Below are positions 24,370-32,225 of a stretch of 32,351 bases of DNA, piece by piece (position 1 is the first letter of the stretch; each line of letters starts with the position of its first letter). The stretch comes from Candidatus Anaerobiospirillum merdipullorum (GTDB lineage Bacteria; Pseudomonadota; Gammaproteobacteria; Enterobacterales; Succinivibrionaceae). Below the pieces are notes generated by a model, which was given only the letters and a program-made list of their open reading frames with translations, searched no databases and was not told the origin of the DNA. Both the position numbers and the translations under genes were made by a program. Location: assembly GCA_018883895.1 (NCBI GenBank), contig JAHLFG010000078.1, positions 1-32,351 of the forward strand. The letters run 5' to 3'.

Positions 24370-25851
24370 ATGCAGGCCATTATCATTAATCCTGAGGACG
24401 TCGTCGCCGTCGCGCTGACTGATTTGGCCGCCGGTACCGAGGTTACGCTTGACAATGGGCTTCACGTTACCTTAAAGGACGACATCACCCGCGGGCATAA
24501 GTTTGCTCTACGCGATATTGCGCAAGGTGAGCCGATTATTAAATACGGCTTTCCTATTGGTACCGCCAAATGCCCGATTGCCGCCGGTGAGCATGTGCAT
24601 ACGCACAATGTGAAGACCGCATTAAAAGGGCAGGGTGAATATAGCTATAAGCCCTTGCCGCAGGTAAAGCTTCCGCACGTGGAGCGCACCTTTATGGGCT
24701 TTGAGCGCGCCAACGGCGAGGTGGGTATTCGCAATGATGTGTGGATTATTCCCACGGTCTTTTGCGTCAATGAAGTGGCTCGCGAATTGGAGCGTTATGC
24801 CAACAGCCGTTTGGCAGATTTTCCTAATGTTACCCATGCCGCGGCTTTAACCCATCCTTACGGTTGCTCGCAGATGGGCGATGACATGACCACCACCATG
24901 CGCGTGCTCGCAAGTTTAGCCGCCCACCCCAATGCCGGGGCGGTGCTCATCTTGGGCCTTGGCTGTGAGAACAATAATATCGGCGTCTTTAAGCCCTATC
25001 TTAAGGAAGATGATCGCCTCTTTTTCTTAAATAGTCAGGAGGTCACTGACGAACTTGAAGAGGGCAAGAAGCTTATCGACGCGATGCTTGAGAAAGCCAA
25101 TCAATGCATGCGCACGGACGTGCCGCTGTCGCAATTGCGCATCGGCCTTAAGTGCGGCGGCTCTGACGGCCTGTCGGGCATTACCGCCAATCCTTTAATT
25201 GGCCGCGTGTCAGATTTGGTGGTCGGTGCTGGTGGTACTTCGGTGATGACCGAGGTGCCGGAGATGTTTGGTGCTGAGCAATTATTGATGAATCGCACGG
25301 AAAATAAAGCTATTTTTGAAGATAGCGTGCGCCTTATCAATGACTTTAAGCAATACTTCATCTCCCATGGTCAGACCGTGTCAGAAAACCCCAGCCCCGG
25401 CAATAAGGCCGGCGGTATCACTACGCTTGAAGACAAGTCCTTGGGCTGCGTGCAAAAGGGTGGCAAGGCCCCGGTGGCGGGAGTGCTGCACTATGGTGAG
25501 CGCTTGACGCAACATGGCTTAAACCTCTTGCAAGGTCCGGGTAATGACGGCGTGTCTTGCACCGCTTTGGCGGCAGCCGGTTGCCATTTGGTGCTTTTCT
25601 CCACCGGCCGTGGTACTCCGTTTGCTACCGTGATCCCGACTATCAAGATCGCCACCAATTCGGCGCTTTTTGCCAAGAAGCCCGATTGGATAGATTTTAA
25701 TGCCGGCGCGATTGTCGATGGCCGTAGCTTTGATGAGCTGTCGCAGGAGCTTCTTGATTATGTTCTGGCCATTGCCTCCGGGCAAAAGAGTGTCTCTGAG
25801 GCTCGCGGCATGCATGAAATCGTAATCTGGAAAGATGGCGTGACGATGTAG
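24370..25851 (+). CDS. uxaA: Altronate dehydratase
   Basis: This 493-aa metalloenzyme dehydrates D-altronate to 2-keto-3-deoxygluconate. The N-terminal SAF-type domain (about residues 1-90) has IIKYGFPIGTAKCPIAAGEHVHTHN. The main domain shows FMGFERANGEVGIRND, HPYGCSQMGDDM, LGLGCENNN, LKCGGSDGLSGITANP, TEVPEMFGAE, NPSPGNKAGGITTLEDKSLG and GPGNDGVSCTALAAAGC. Length matches E. coli UxaA (495). It starts right after the uxaB stop and ends before a strong terminator. Downstream steps (2-keto-3-deoxygluconate kinase and aldolase) are not in the window. Confidence 0.96.
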   Translation: MQAIIINPEDVVAVALTDLAAGTEVTLDNGLHVTLKDDITRGHKFALRDIAQGEPIIKYGFPIGTAKCPIAAGEHVHTHNVKTALKGQGEYSYKPLPQVKLPHVERTFMGFERANGEVGIRNDVWIIPTVFCVNEVARELERYANSRLADFPNVTHAAALTHPYGCSQMGDDMTTTMRVLASLAAHPNAGAVLILGLGCENNNIGVFKPYLKEDDRLFFLNSQEVTDELEEGKKLIDAMLEKANQCMRTDVPLSQLRIGLKCGGSDGLSGITANPLIGRVSDLVVGAGGTSVMTEVPEMFGAEQLLMNRTENKAIFEDSVRLINDFKQYFISHGQTVSENPSPGNKAGGITTLEDKSLGCVQKGGKAPVAGVLHYGERLTQHGLNLLQGPGNDGVSCTALAAAGCHLVLFSTGRGTPFATVIPTIKIATNSALFAKKPDWIDFNAGAIVDGRSFDELSQELLDYVLAIASGQKSVSEARGMHEIVIWKDGVTM

Positions 25852-25880
25852 TTTCCCCTCTCGCACGCTAAATAAGGTTA

Positions 25881-25917
25881 AAACGCGCTCTTGAATTTAA
25901 ACAAGAGCGCGTTTTTT
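25881..25917 (+). terminator. Strong intrinsic terminator after uxaA, probably bidirectional
   Basis: AAACGCGCTCTTG (25881-25893) pairs with CAAGAGCGCGTTT (25902-25914), followed by a T-run to 25917. On the minus strand the same stem is followed by TTTTAACC, so it can also end the converging slyX transcript. Confidence 0.92.
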
Positions 25918-25927
25918 CATGGGAGGT

Positions 25928-26155
25928 CTAATAGTGCGGTGGGGGCACTTCGTCTCTTAAATCGCGCACGGCGGAGATCTCACCTTGGCGGGCGGCCAAG
26001 ATTTTCACTTGATCTTGTAGTTTTACCACCGCATCTTGCAGGCCATTGATAACTTGCGTGCTCTCATCTAGCAGTGCCTCGGTATAGGCCAGACGCTCTT
26101 CAAGAAAAGTAAGGCGCGCCTCTAAGGACGCGCACTTGGTATCACCATCTTTCAT
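25928..26155 (-). CDS. slyX: SlyX family protein
   Basis: This 75-aa coiled-coil protein matches SlyX in length and layout: a heptad-rich helix (LEARLTFLEERLAYTEALLDE, VINGLQDAVVKLQDQVKILA) and the diagnostic C-terminal PPPHY. The biochemical function of SlyX is unknown. It starts 3 bases after the stop of the exported-protein gene upstream and has no obvious ribosome binding site of its own, so translational coupling is likely. It converges on uxaA and shares its terminator. Confidence 0.9.
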   Translation of the reverse strand: MKDGDTKCASLEARLTFLEERLAYTEALLDESTQVINGLQDAVVKLQDQVKILAARQGEISAVRDLRDEVPPPHY

Positions 26156-26158
26156 GGC

Positions 26159-26815
26159 TTAGCCCAAGCGATTGACGCGCTCTTTGAGCAGTCGCAATTG
26201 CAGATCTTTTAATTGCTCAAGATCTTTATCAAGCTGCGCCAAATCGGCATCCTTGGTCTCAGAATTGCCATTTAAGATGTCCCCACGGGTAGCCTCTAAC
26301 TCGGCCATCTTGCTATCTAAGGTATTGATGCAATCTTGCAACTCAGCATCGGTAAGTTTCTCCGGGGTCACGGGTGCAGTTTGGGTGGCAGCCTGCGCCG
26401 TCGAGCCAAAGAGCATGTTGGCCAGGAGCATACCGGTCATGGTGCCGGTAAGTGAGCTTAAAAACGGCGAGCCGGTATAGCCGGGCATAGTGGCCGCGCC
26501 AGCCCCGGTGGTGGTATTACGATACGGGGATTGCTGCGAGAATTGGGCGTCTTGCTGGCGATTTTGATTGGTATTGGCGCTTTGATTGGTGTTTTGTGAG
26601 CGCGTGCTACGGGCGCCGTCACCTCCAAAGTTGCGGGCTGCCGGACGAGCGCGCGACATCCTAAAGCCGCCTAAGCGCGCTTGCTCGCTAAAGGACGAGG
26701 TGCCGGCACTTAAGAGGGCACCTAAATCAACTTGCGGCAAGGATAAGGGAGCGGCGGTGGCATGCAGGGAAAAGACTACTGCTGCGGTCATTAAAGTAAG
26801 TTTGAGTTTACGCAT
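26159..26815 (-). CDS. Low-complexity exported protein of unknown function
   Basis: The 218-aa product has a signal peptide (residues 1-22, cleavage near HATAA). Residues 55-100 are Arg/Asn/Gln-rich low complexity (ARSTRSQNTNQSANTNQNRQ). Residues 112-137 form a Gly/Thr-containing hydrophobic segment (SPFLSSLTGTMTGMLLANML) of a kind that may insert in membranes. Residues 150-218 are charged and predicted to form a helical coiled coil, ending in LLKERVNRLG. I do not recognise the family. AGGAAT precedes the ATG. It is paired with slyX and divergent from the beta-lactamase gene. Confidence 0.7.
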   Translation of the reverse strand: MRKLKLTLMTAAVVFSLHATAAPLSLPQVDLGALLSAGTSSFSEQARLGGFRMSRARPAARNFGGDGARSTRSQNTNQSANTNQNRQQDAQFSQQSPYRNTTTGAGAATMPGYTGSPFLSSLTGTMTGMLLANMLFGSTAQAATQTAPVTPEKLTDAELQDCINTLDSKMAELEATRGDILNGNSETKDADLAQLDKDLEQLKDLQLRLLKERVNRLG

Positions 26816-26973
26816 AAAACATTCCTATATTTTAGTCATGACCCTCAAGATACCACATTTACCGGCAAGATAAAGGCATACGGCTACGCTGGGTGTTTAA
26901 ATTGCCCTACAAGGTTGCTAACATGGGCGCCAAAGAGCGTTTGGCACGAGGTAAGCTAAAAAAGGAGCAGAGC

Positions 26974-27924
26974 ATGCGTCATGGACTGATTAAGGTTTTG
27001 CTGGGAGTATGGTGCGCGTGTAGTTTGCTCCTTGAGGCGCAAGCGCATAATTTTGAGGATTTAAGCCAAGAACTGCACGCCACGGTAGCGGAGCTGGCAA
27101 GCAAGGCCACCATTGGGGTGGCGCTGATTATTGATGGTCAAGACGTAATCACCGTAAATAATGACCGGCATTATCCTTTAATGAGCGTGATGAAATTTCA
27201 TCAAGGCTTGGCGGTGGCACATTACTTAAAAAGTCAGCACTTGCCCTTAAACACGCCGGTGCCGCTGAGCGCTGCACTGCTTAAGAGTAAAACCTACAGT
27301 CCCTTGCAAGAGCATTATCCGCCGCAAGATCTGCTCTTGCCGGTAAGTGATCTCTTACGTTATAGCTTGCAATTAAGTGACAATGTCGCTTGCGATGCCT
27401 TATTTGATTTTATTGGAGGTCCTGGCTATGTGGATGCTTATTTACGCACAATAGGCGCCACGGATTTTGCCATTGGCTTTAGCGAGGCGCAGATGCAACA
27501 CAGTAAAGCTGCGCGCCGGGGCAATTGGTCGACACCGCTTAGCACCGCACAGCTATGGGAAATGCTCTATACCACAGCTAAAACAGATCAGTACTTAAAC
27601 TTTATTTTTACCACTTTACAGTCAAGTCCTACCGGTAAGGCGCGTTTGCCAGCAGCGTTAGCAGGAACTAACGCTAAAATTGCGCATAAAACCGGCACCT
27701 CCGGTAGGGAGGATGATGGGCGCTACCTTGCTATCAATGACGCGGGGGTGGTGCTCTTGCCCGATGGGCGGCATTACAGCCTGGTCATCTTGGTTACGGA
27801 TAGCTCCTTGAGCGTGGCGCAAGCTGAGGAGCAAATTGCTAAGCTCGGGCGTATTGTCTATCGCCATCTTAGTGCTACACACGATGGGCGGGAGTCGCCC
27901 GTGCTACAATTTGCCGGGCAATAA
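26974..27924 (+). CDS. Class A beta-lactamase, PER/CfxA-like (A2) branch
   Basis: The 316-aa product is a periplasmic serine hydrolase. The ATG at 26974 follows AAGGAG and gives a signal peptide cleaved near AQA/HN (residue 24); the frame opens further upstream at 26893 without support. All active-site motifs are present: S71-V-M-K74, S135-D-N137, an omega-loop Glu171 in SEAQM and K239-T-G241. SVMKFHQ, LSDNVACD, SEAQMQ and NWSTP resemble the PER, VEB and CfxA group (subclass A2) rather than TEM or SHV. Position 170 (standard numbering) appears to be Gln rather than Asn or His, by eye. No transposase or integron parts flank it, so it looks resident. It is probably co-transcribed with the NUDIX gene 19 bases downstream. 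The spectrum cannot be told from sequence. Confidence 0.92.
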   Translation: MRHGLIKVLLGVWCACSLLLEAQAHNFEDLSQELHATVAELASKATIGVALIIDGQDVITVNNDRHYPLMSVMKFHQGLAVAHYLKSQHLPLNTPVPLSAALLKSKTYSPLQEHYPPQDLLLPVSDLLRYSLQLSDNVACDALFDFIGGPGYVDAYLRTIGATDFAIGFSEAQMQHSKAARRGNWSTPLSTAQLWEMLYTTAKTDQYLNFIFTTLQSSPTGKARLPAALAGTNAKIAHKTGTSGREDDGRYLAINDAGVVLLPDGRHYSLVILVTDSSLSVAQAEEQIAKLGRIVYRHLSATHDGRESPVLQFAGQ

Positions 27925-27943
27925 AAGTGTGAGGATAAGTGCG

Positions 27944-28486
27944 ATGGAAGAGCAAGTTGACATTATCAATGAGCATGATGAAGTGATAGGGAGCGTGCCG
28001 CGCAGTCAAATGCGCCGGGAGCGTTTACCGCATCGGGCTTCCTATATCGTGGTGCAAAATCGGGAAGGGCGCTATTTAATTGAAGTGCGTACCTTAAACA
28101 AGGACTATGCCCCGGGACTTTTGGATGCCTGCGTCGGCGGGGTCGTACAAAGTGGCGAAGATCCGCTCTTAAGCGCGAGGCGTGAGCTTGCTGAGGAAAT
28201 TGGCGTATCAGTTGACGATCCCAAGATGGAATTTAAGTTTTTAGGCACCATGCGCATTGATTATCCCAAGCACCATCCGCGCTCTTTTTTATTTGCCTAT
28301 CTTTTTATAGCCAAGGGCGATGCTATTACCGTGCGTCAGCGCGAGGAAGTTTCGGGCATTATGTATTTGACCGCTACGGATGTGGCGCGTTTAGAGCACA
28401 ACTTCACCACCGATAGCGTAACGGCCTTTAATGAAATCATCCGCCGCGTGGACGCGGCAGATAAGGCAGGTCCCCAAGAGGCTTAG
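27944..28486 (+). CDS. yfcD: NUDIX hydrolase, YfcD type
   Basis: The 180-aa product has a complete Nudix box (G-x5-E-x7-RE-L-x-EE-x-G) in GVVQSGEDPLLSARRELAEEIGV around residues 67-89. N-terminal VDIINEHDEVIGSVPRSQMR and RHRASYIVV-like sequence resemble E. coli YfcD and the isopentenyl-diphosphate isomerase-type Nudix group; length (180) agrees. Its substrate is not established. ATG 27944 with GAGGA upstream is chosen although the frame opens at 27836 inside the beta-lactamase gene. It ends one base from the stop of the converging corA. Confidence 0.88.
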   Translation: MEEQVDIINEHDEVIGSVPRSQMRRERLPHRASYIVVQNREGRYLIEVRTLNKDYAPGLLDACVGGVVQSGEDPLLSARRELAEEIGVSVDDPKMEFKFLGTMRIDYPKHHPRSFLFAYLFIAKGDAITVRQREEVSGIMYLTATDVARLEHNFTTDSVTAFNEIIRRVDAADKAGPQEA

Positions 28487-28487
28487 C

Positions 28488-29438
28488 TTAAAGCCAACCT
28501 TTTTTACGAAAGAAGAGGTAGGTACAGGCAGCGGAAACAAACATCATGCCAATGGAGAGCGGATAGCCCCAGTGCCAATCGAGCTCCGGCATATATTTAA
28601 AGTTCATGCCGTAGATAGATGCAATCCAGGTCGGCGGCATGAAGACTACCGCTGCCACCGAGAAGATCTTGATGATCTTGTTTTGCTTGTGATTGGTATA
28701 GCCCATCGAGGCCTCGAGCTGAAAGTTAATCTTGGCCGCCAAGAATTGGGTATGCGGCAAAATGGATTCAATATCGTTGAGCACTTCATCAATACTGCGA
28801 TTTTGCCTATCATCCAAGGTCGTTTCAAAGCTCTTTTTGACAAAGCGTAAGGCGCGACGGGTATCGTACAAAGCCTGCAGGATTTGCCCGTTTAATTCCT
28901 CTTGTTTAACGAGCTCACGTAAGGTGGCCTCGACCCTATCATCTTCAATAATCTGATCGGCGGTCTCATCCAAGGTGCTGTAAGCATCCTCAATGAGGTC
29001 AGAGAGCTGATCGACTTTAAGATCTTGTAGCAAGAGTAAGATATCTAAAGCCGAGCGAATGTCAGCTTTATTACTGCGGATGTAGTAGCGCAGCAGGCGC
29101 ACAATTGACACATCTTCTTCACGAAAGGAGATGAGCAAATTCTTGCGCATGGTAAAGGACATATTGACGCCACGCGTCTCGTCGGCCAGGCGCTGGGGGA
29201 ATAAGGAGAGAATGTGTACGCCGTCAGGCCCAATGCGAAAACGTGAGGACGATTCGATGTCGTCCATTTCGTCCTCTTCCGGGACGTCTTCGACAAAGAG
29301 CTTTTCCAGCCAATTGCGCTCATTATCATCCGGCTGATTGACGTCCAGCCATATGACATCCGACGGTAATGCCTGCCCGGCCTCGATATGGCTGAGCTTT
29401 AAGGTATCATCATCGTTTAACTGACATGCGGTGATCAT
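28488..29438 (-). CDS. corA: Magnesium/cobalt transporter CorA
   Basis: The 316-aa product is a pentameric inner-membrane Mg2+ channel, the same length as E. coli CorA. The N-terminal cytoplasmic domain is acidic (PEEDEMDDIE), a long helix follows, and the C-terminus has two membrane segments with the signature YGMNF followed by KYMPELDWHWGYP, and a basic tail FRKKGWL. ATG 29438 follows GGAGG; an extension to 29474 lacks support. Its leader contains three hairpins. The stop lies one base from the converging NUDIX gene, so no separate terminator exists between them. Confidence 0.96.
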   Translation of the reverse strand: MITACQLNDDDTLKLSHIEAGQALPSDVIWLDVNQPDDNERNWLEKLFVEDVPEEDEMDDIESSSRFRIGPDGVHILSLFPQRLADETRGVNMSFTMRKNLLISFREEDVSIVRLLRYYIRSNKADIRSALDILLLLQDLKVDQLSDLIEDAYSTLDETADQIIEDDRVEATLRELVKQEELNGQILQALYDTRRALRFVKKSFETTLDDRQNRSIDEVLNDIESILPHTQFLAAKINFQLEASMGYTNHKQNKIIKIFSVAAVVFMPPTWIASIYGMNFKYMPELDWHWGYPLSIGMMFVSAACTYLFFRKKGWL

Positions 29439-29481
29439 GATTTCCTCCCGTTTTAAGCCCGCAGGCTGCCTCAAGATTTGC

Positions 29482-29555
29482 GCGGAAGGCTCCGCACGGG
29501 AACGCGCCGCAGCGCGTAGCTAATCCTCGGTGCGCTCAGCTTAACTGAGCACCGA
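29482..29555 (-). promoter_or_regulatory. Hairpin-rich 5' leader of corA
   Basis: Three stems follow one another upstream of corA (plus-strand arms): GCGGA/TCCGC at 29482-29495, ACGCGC/GCGCGT at 29502-29517, and TCGGTG-CTCAG/CTGAG-CACCGA at 29527-29555 with a 2-base bulge. They lie 44-117 bases before the start codon. Enterobacterial corA and mgtA leaders control expression in response to Mg2+, so this may be a cis-regulatory leader; no known riboswitch class is recognised. Confidence 0.45.
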
Positions 29556-29683
29556 AATTTGGGCTGTATTTTTTCACAAAAAACTTATAATTTCCATGCT
29601 TAAGTGCAAAAATACAGTTTTGCTTAATGTGTATAAAAATTACCGCTAAAAAGGGCCAAAAAATCACTAAATTTAGTGCCATA

Positions 29684-29701
29684 ACTTCATCGCGATTTCA
29701 T
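29684..29701 (+). promoter_or_regulatory. Weak Pho-box-like direct repeat upstream of the PiT gene
   Basis: ACTTCAT and ATTTCAT are spaced 11 bases apart, as in PhoB boxes (consensus CTGTCAT repeats), and lie about 90 bases before the phosphate transporter start. They match the consensus at only 4-5 of 7 positions each, so this is tentative. Confidence 0.25.
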
Positions 29702-29791
29702 AATGCTCCGCTATATTAGCGCCGTTTACCTTTAAGGGCAGTCTATTTGTTAAAATAGCACTGCTTTGCTTACTTTACTTGGAAGACCACC

Positions 29792-32164
29792 ATGTTTGAC
29801 CAAATGTTTATTGTGCTGGTTGGTTTCCTGCTGGTACTTGCCGCCATCGACTTGTTCGTCGGCGTAAGTAATGACGCAGTTAACTTCTTAAACTCAGCAG
29901 TGGGCAGTCGCATTTCCTCCTTACAAGTGATTATGCTGGTTGCCTCGGCCGGTGTGCTCTTAGGTGCCACCTTCTCCTCGGGTATGATGGAAGTTGCCCG
30001 TAGCGGCGTGTTCCATCCGGATATGTTCACGTTCTATGAAGTTATCATTATCTTCTTTGGCGTGATGATCACCGACGTCCTTTTGCTTAACGTCTTCAAT
30101 TCCTTAGGTCTGCCGACCTCCACTACCGTATCAATTGTGTTTGAGCTCTTAGGCGCTGCAGTTTGTGCCGCGGTGTTCAAACTCTATGGCAGCGGGCATT
30201 CTTATTACGAAATCTTTGAATATGTAAAGTCCGATCGCGCCATTACCATTGTTTCGGCCATCTTGGTGTCGGTGGCAGTGGCTTTCATTGCCGGTATGGT
30301 AGTGCAATTTGTTTGCCGTATCTTATTTACCTTCCGCATTGAGCATAGCGTGAAGTACTTAGGCGGTATCTTTACCGGTTTCTCGCTTACCGCCATTATC
30401 TACTTCCTTATCATGAAGGGCGCTAAGGGTGCCTCCTTCATGAAGCCTGAATATATCGCCTTTATTCAAGAGCATACCACCACGCTGTTGTGGACCTTCT
30501 TTATCGGTCTGTCGGTGATGGCACAGATCTTGGTTTTCTTAAAGTTCAATGTCTTTAAGATTATTATCTTAGGCGGCACCTTTGCCTTAGCCTTCTCCTT
30601 TGCTGGTAACGATCTGGTGAACTTCATCGGTGTGCCGCTGGCGGCCTTAGATTCCTTTAATATTTGGGTAGCCTCGGGCTTGCCGGCCGATGGCATTAAG
30701 ATGGATGCGCTCAATGACAATAGCGCAGCCTCCTCGCTCTATCTCATCATTGCCGGTCTTATCATGGTGGTGACCTTATGGACCTCCAAGAAAGCCCATC
30801 GCGTGATTCAGACCTCGATTAATTTGTCCAGCTCCTCGCGCGGCGAGCATGAGCAATTTGGTGCCTCCACCCCGGGTCGCTTGGTGACGCGCTTTGGCTT
30901 GGGCATTTCGCGTGCGGTTTATCACACCATGCCTAAGGTGCTCTTGGCCTTCTTTGCCATGCGTTATCGTAAGGTGCCGCTGAAGAAGGGTGAAGTGCCG
31001 CTGCCTTTTGACTATGTGCGTGCTTCCATCAATCTGGTGATTGCCTCGATCTTAATTGCCTCGGCTACTTCCTTAAAGTTACCGCTGTCAACCACCTATG
31101 TAACCTTCATGGTGGCGATGGGTACCTCCTTTGCCGATGGTGCCTGGGATAGAGAGAGTGCCGTCTTCCGTATCTCCGGTGTGATTACCGTGATTGCCGG
31201 CTGGTTCTTAACCGGCTTATCGGCCTTTACCGCTTGCTTTGTGGTTACCTTGCTGTTCTTTGGCTTCGGTGCCCCGGCGATGTTCATCTTAATGGCCGTT
31301 TCCGTCGTGGTGATTATTCGCACCAACTTCTCTAAGGCCAAGACCACTGAAACTGTGGCCTCGGTGATTGAAGCTCGTGGCGATAACTCCAAGATTTTAG
31401 CGGCCGTGTCTGCTGCAGTGCCCAACTTCCTGGAGCAAAATACGGTCTGCCTAGAGCGTGCACTCAATGCCTTCTTTGATGACAATGAGTTTAAGTTACG
31501 TAAGGCACGCAACAAGGCCTCTAATGTGCTCGATGCCATCTCCAAAGAGCGGAGTGAGTACTATAACTTGGCCTTAGAGAAGAACTCGGATATTGAAGCG
31601 GCCGGTACCGTGGATGCCAAGCACTTCTTCTATTTGGCCTTCTCCAATATGCGTGAGGCCTCCAAGTCGATGCGCTATTGCATTGATAAGGCGGTGGAGC
31701 ACGTGGCCAATCGTCATACCATTTTTAATGGTCAGATGAAGGAGAGCTTATTTGATCTCTTATCTCGTCTGCAACAATTGATGCAGGATATGCATCATGT
31801 GGCGGTTAATCCCGATAGTGCCTCGGTAGAAGCCTTTATTAAGCATGGCAAGAAGATCAATCGCAGCATCGATAAGTATCAGATGGCCCTCGTGGATACG
31901 ATTGGCTCTTCTCATGTGAGCATGCACTCCTCGGAGATGTACCTCAGCTTCTTGCAGGCCATTCGCGATTGCACCAACCGCTATGTGGCGGTGGCAATGT
32001 TAGAGCGTGCACTGTCGCAATTAGTGCATGGCAATAAGGTCGATAAGGCTGTTGAGCAAGCGCAAATGCAGTCGCAAGTCGTGCCCGCGGCCATCTCTAC
32101 AGCTAGTGAAGATACCTTACAGCGCGCCACGCAGGACGAAGGGCCGGTGGCAGACAACAAATAA
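29792..32164 (+). CDS. PiT-family inorganic phosphate transporter with PhoU-like C-terminal domain
   Basis: The 790-aa product joins an ion-coupled phosphate permease to a soluble regulatory-type domain. The two inverted PiT signatures are GVSNDAVNFLNSAVGSR (about residues 24-40) and SFAGNDLVNFIGVPLAALDS (about 270). Further PiT features are LGLPTSTTVSIVFELLGAA and the later LKLPLSTTYVTFMVAMGTSFAD. From roughly residue 550 the protein is hydrophilic and helical (NAFFDDNEFKLRKARNKASN, LLSRLQQLMQDMHHVAVN), resembling PhoU-type helical bundles. Standard PiT proteins have about 420-500 residues, so the tail is a real extension; similar long forms are known, notably in Bacteroidetes. The start follows GGAAG. 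The gene is monocistronic, ending at a hairpin that carries a group II intron. Confidence 0.88.
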   Translation: MFDQMFIVLVGFLLVLAAIDLFVGVSNDAVNFLNSAVGSRISSLQVIMLVASAGVLLGATFSSGMMEVARSGVFHPDMFTFYEVIIIFFGVMITDVLLLNVFNSLGLPTSTTVSIVFELLGAAVCAAVFKLYGSGHSYYEIFEYVKSDRAITIVSAILVSVAVAFIAGMVVQFVCRILFTFRIEHSVKYLGGIFTGFSLTAIIYFLIMKGAKGASFMKPEYIAFIQEHTTTLLWTFFIGLSVMAQILVFLKFNVFKIIILGGTFALAFSFAGNDLVNFIGVPLAALDSFNIWVASGLPADGIKMDALNDNSAASSLYLIIAGLIMVVTLWTSKKAHRVIQTSINLSSSSRGEHEQFGASTPGRLVTRFGLGISRAVYHTMPKVLLAFFAMRYRKVPLKKGEVPLPFDYVRASINLVIASILIASATSLKLPLSTTYVTFMVAMGTSFADGAWDRESAVFRISGVITVIAGWFLTGLSAFTACFVVTLLFFGFGAPAMFILMAVSVVVIIRTNFSKAKTTETVASVIEARGDNSKILAAVSAAVPNFLEQNTVCLERALNAFFDDNEFKLRKARNKASNVLDAISKERSEYYNLALEKNSDIEAAGTVDAKHFFYLAFSNMREASKSMRYCIDKAVEHVANRHTIFNGQMKESLFDLLSRLQQLMQDMHHVAVNPDSASVEAFIKHGKKINRSIDKYQMALVDTIGSSHVSMHSSEMYLSFLQAIRDCTNRYVAVAMLERALSQLVHGNKVDKAVEQAQMQSQVVPAAISTASEDTLQRATQDEGPVADNK

Positions 32165-32197
32165 AACTTCAGCTTAAAACAATCTACACATAAGGAT

Positions 32198-32225
32198 TTA
32201 GGGCAGCGTAAGCTGCCCTAACTTT
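32198..32225 (+). terminator. Terminator hairpin of the PiT gene, interrupted by an intron
   Basis: TTAGGGCAGC (32198-32207) pairs perfectly with GCTGCCCTAA (32212-32221) around a GTAA loop. Only CTTT follows before the intron-like GTGCG begins at 32226, so the T-run may be cut by the insertion. Confidence 0.8.

Noticed and set aside
27836-27943. An upstream extension of the NUDIX protein into the beta-lactamase gene
   Set aside because: The extra 36 codons are out of frame with the beta-lactamase end, lack family similarity, and ATG 27944 has a good ribosome binding site.
28487-28487. A terminator between yfcD and corA
   Set aside because: Only one base separates the converging stop codons; no stem-loop with a T-run is present there.
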